Source: CAYTOJ01 sp964439415
Lineage (GTDB): Bacteria > Pseudomonadota > Alphaproteobacteria > Rickettsiales > CAZAGG01
Assembly (NCBI GenBank): GCA_964439415.1
Contig: CAYTOJ010000011.1
Coordinates: forward strand, 1 to 25,744
Reading direction: 5' to 3'
DNA: 25,744 nucleotides
Shown: piece after piece, positions 24,865 to 25,744 of the stretch
Numbering within the stretch: position 1 is the first letter of the stretch
Layout: each line of letters opens with the position of its first letter
Notes under the pieces: model-generated
What the model was told of the DNA's origin: nothing
The model's input: only the letters and a program-made list of their open reading frames with translations
Databases searched by the model: none
Made by a program: the position numbers and the translations under genes

Positions 24865-25488
24865 ATGATTCCATTTACCGCCATCACCGCCCGCGCTGCC
24901 GTGCTTGATATTATCAATATTGATACGGATATGATTATACCCAAACAGTTCCTCACCACCATCCTGCGCACAGGCCTGGGAAGCGCACTGTTTCATGAAA
25001 TGCGTTATGATAATGATGGAAAAGAAATCCCTACCTTTCCACTTAACAGGCCAGAGTACAGAAACGCTGGCATATTAGTGGCGGGTGCGAATTTTGGCTG
25101 CGGTTCCAGCCGTGAACATGCCCCCTGGGCGTTACTGGATTTTGGCATTCGTGCCATTATCGCGCCTGGTTTTGCTGATATTTTCTATAACAATTGTTTT
25201 AAAAACGGAATCCTCCCGGTGGTTTTGCCGGAGCAATCGGTGCGTGAGCTGATGGCATACGCGGCAAAGCCTGATAATGAAATAACCGTGGATTTGCAGA
25301 GCCTGAAAGTCAGAGCGTCAGGCGTTGGTGAATTCACTTTTAATGTGGACGATTACCGCAGACATTGCCTGCTGAACGGACTGGACGATATAGGCCTCAC
25401 CTTACAGAAAAGTGATTTGATTGATGCATTTGAGGCCAGGCAGAAGCAGAACCTGCCGTGGTTATATCAAAGCCATGCAGTTATATAA
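24865..25488 (+). CDS. leuD: 3-isopropylmalate dehydratase small subunit
   Basis: LeuD forms the swivel domain of isopropylmalate isomerase with LeuC and converts 2- to 3-isopropylmalate in leucine synthesis. Family motifs are complete: NIDTDMIIPKQFL, NFGCGSSREHAPWAL, IIAPGFADIFYNNCFKNGILPV, and the C-terminal YRRHCLLNGLDDIGLTL. From the ATG at 24865 there are 207 residues, a normal length. A GTG at 24853 would add four residues (MIRH) and cannot be ruled out, as neither start has a clear Shine-Dalgarno. leuC and leuB, its usual neighbours, are not in the window. The gene is divergent from the fliK operon, and its promoter should lie in the same short gap as the sigma-54 site. Confidence 0.95.
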   Translation: MIPFTAITARAAVLDIINIDTDMIIPKQFLTTILRTGLGSALFHEMRYDNDGKEIPTFPLNRPEYRNAGILVAGANFGCGSSREHAPWALLDFGIRAIIAPGFADIFYNNCFKNGILPVVLPEQSVRELMAYAAKPDNEITVDLQSLKVRASGVGEFTFNVDDYRRHCLLNGLDDIGLTLQKSDLIDAFEARQKQNLPWLYQSHAVI

Positions 25489-25560
25489 CCTGCTTAATGA
25501 CCTAACTAGGTGATATATCAGTCATAGCGTCCATCTAACATATCATTATAACCCATCTAG

Positions 25561-25589
25561 TTGACAGTATTAAATGATAGTGATAGGAT
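25561..25589 (+). promoter_or_regulatory. Near-consensus sigma-70 promoter
   Basis: A perfect TTGACA (25561-25566), a 17-base spacer and TAGGAT (25584-25589) place transcription start near 25596. It is the best housekeeping promoter in the window and faces the 34-codon ORF at 25623. Confidence 0.75.
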
Positions 25590-25622
25590 GTTTTTCCATG
25601 TAAATCCTAAACAGGAAAATCC

Positions 25623-25727
25623 ATGGTAGAAAAAATAATATCCCTAAATCCCAGCATACCTGCCAAGGATGTTATTCCGCACTTTAGGAGACTACTGAAG
25701 GATTTAGAGAATATGAAATGGCATTAG
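25623..25727 (+). CDS. Small 34-residue ORF, unrecognised, possibly truncated
   Basis: An ATG at 25623 follows AGGA with good spacing and a near-consensus promoter 34 bases upstream. The product begins MVEKIISLNPSIPAKDVIP, ends RRLLKDLENMKWH, and looks like a helical, basic N-terminal segment of something larger. I do not recognise it. The stop codon lies just inside GACCTCTTTCGGAACTCG, the last bases of the window, which could be the start of an insertion sequence. In that case this is a gene broken by an element. A genuine small protein is the alternative. Confidence 0.4.
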   Translation: MVEKIISLNPSIPAKDVIPHFRRLLKDLENMKWH

Positions 25728-25744
25728 ACCTCTTTCGGAACTCG

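Noticed and set aside
1..25744. CRISPR array or tRNA genes
   Set aside because: The repeats are few, irregularly spaced and in both orientations without spacers of constant length; no cloverleaf with a T-loop GGTTCGA-type motif was found.

Overview
The window looks like a chromosomal contig from a free-living or facultative alphaproteobacterium that I cannot place further. The reasons are a CckA-type hybrid kinase (the top of the CtrA cell-cycle phosphorelay), an Flp/Tad pilus block cpaB-cpaC-cpaD preceded by a perfect CtrA-type box (TTAA-N7-TTAA), a fliK-flgD-flgE hook operon behind a consensus sigma-54 promoter, and biosynthetic genes (gltD, guaA, leuD). No rRNA, tRNA, CRISPR array, prophage or complete insertion sequence was found.

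Layout. 1-7680 (+): cckA, gltD, miaB, ndk and a BI-1/YccA-family membrane protein, separated by unusually long intergenic stretches full of palindromic repeats. 7703-10155: an accessory pocket with a RelE/ParE-type toxin and its antitoxin (-) and a 573-residue protein I do not recognise (+). 10172-15948 (-): clpS, dnaE, guaA. 16057-19354 (+): repeat, CtrA box, cpaB-cpaC-cpaD. 19493-24774 (-): structured repeat, then flgE, flgD and fliK; fliK is interrupted by a 100-N assembly gap. 24865-25744 (+): leuD, a strong promoter and a 34-codon ORF at the edge of the window.

The most interesting signal is a family of short palindromic elements that share TATAC...GTATA termini and a core resembling CAAGAGTGCG or its complement CTCTTGAAG. 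It includes a 55-bp form (positions 1 and 6383), a 35-bp form (4518, 6445, 19493) and a 57-60-bp form (4383, 6526, 16057). These join into composite elements in which two palindromes flank a GC-rich spacer (4382-4554, inverted at 6445-6582, divergent at 16057-16227). The elements abut gene edges. One ends one base before the cckA start and supplies its Shine-Dalgarno, one contains the miaB start codon inside a perfect 17-bp stem, and one structured relative touches the flgE stop. A relative lies in frame inside dnaE and is translated into about 45 extra residues, which recalls the protein-inserted palindromic elements of Rickettsia.

How the genes fit together: CckA normally feeds phosphate to CtrA, and CtrA controls pilus and flagellar genes in this class. 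The window holds both the kinase and two motility or adhesion loci with matching regulatory signals. The other genes are housekeeping: glutamate synthase small subunit, tRNA methylthiolation, nucleotide metabolism, the replicative polymerase, a protease adaptor and leucine synthesis.
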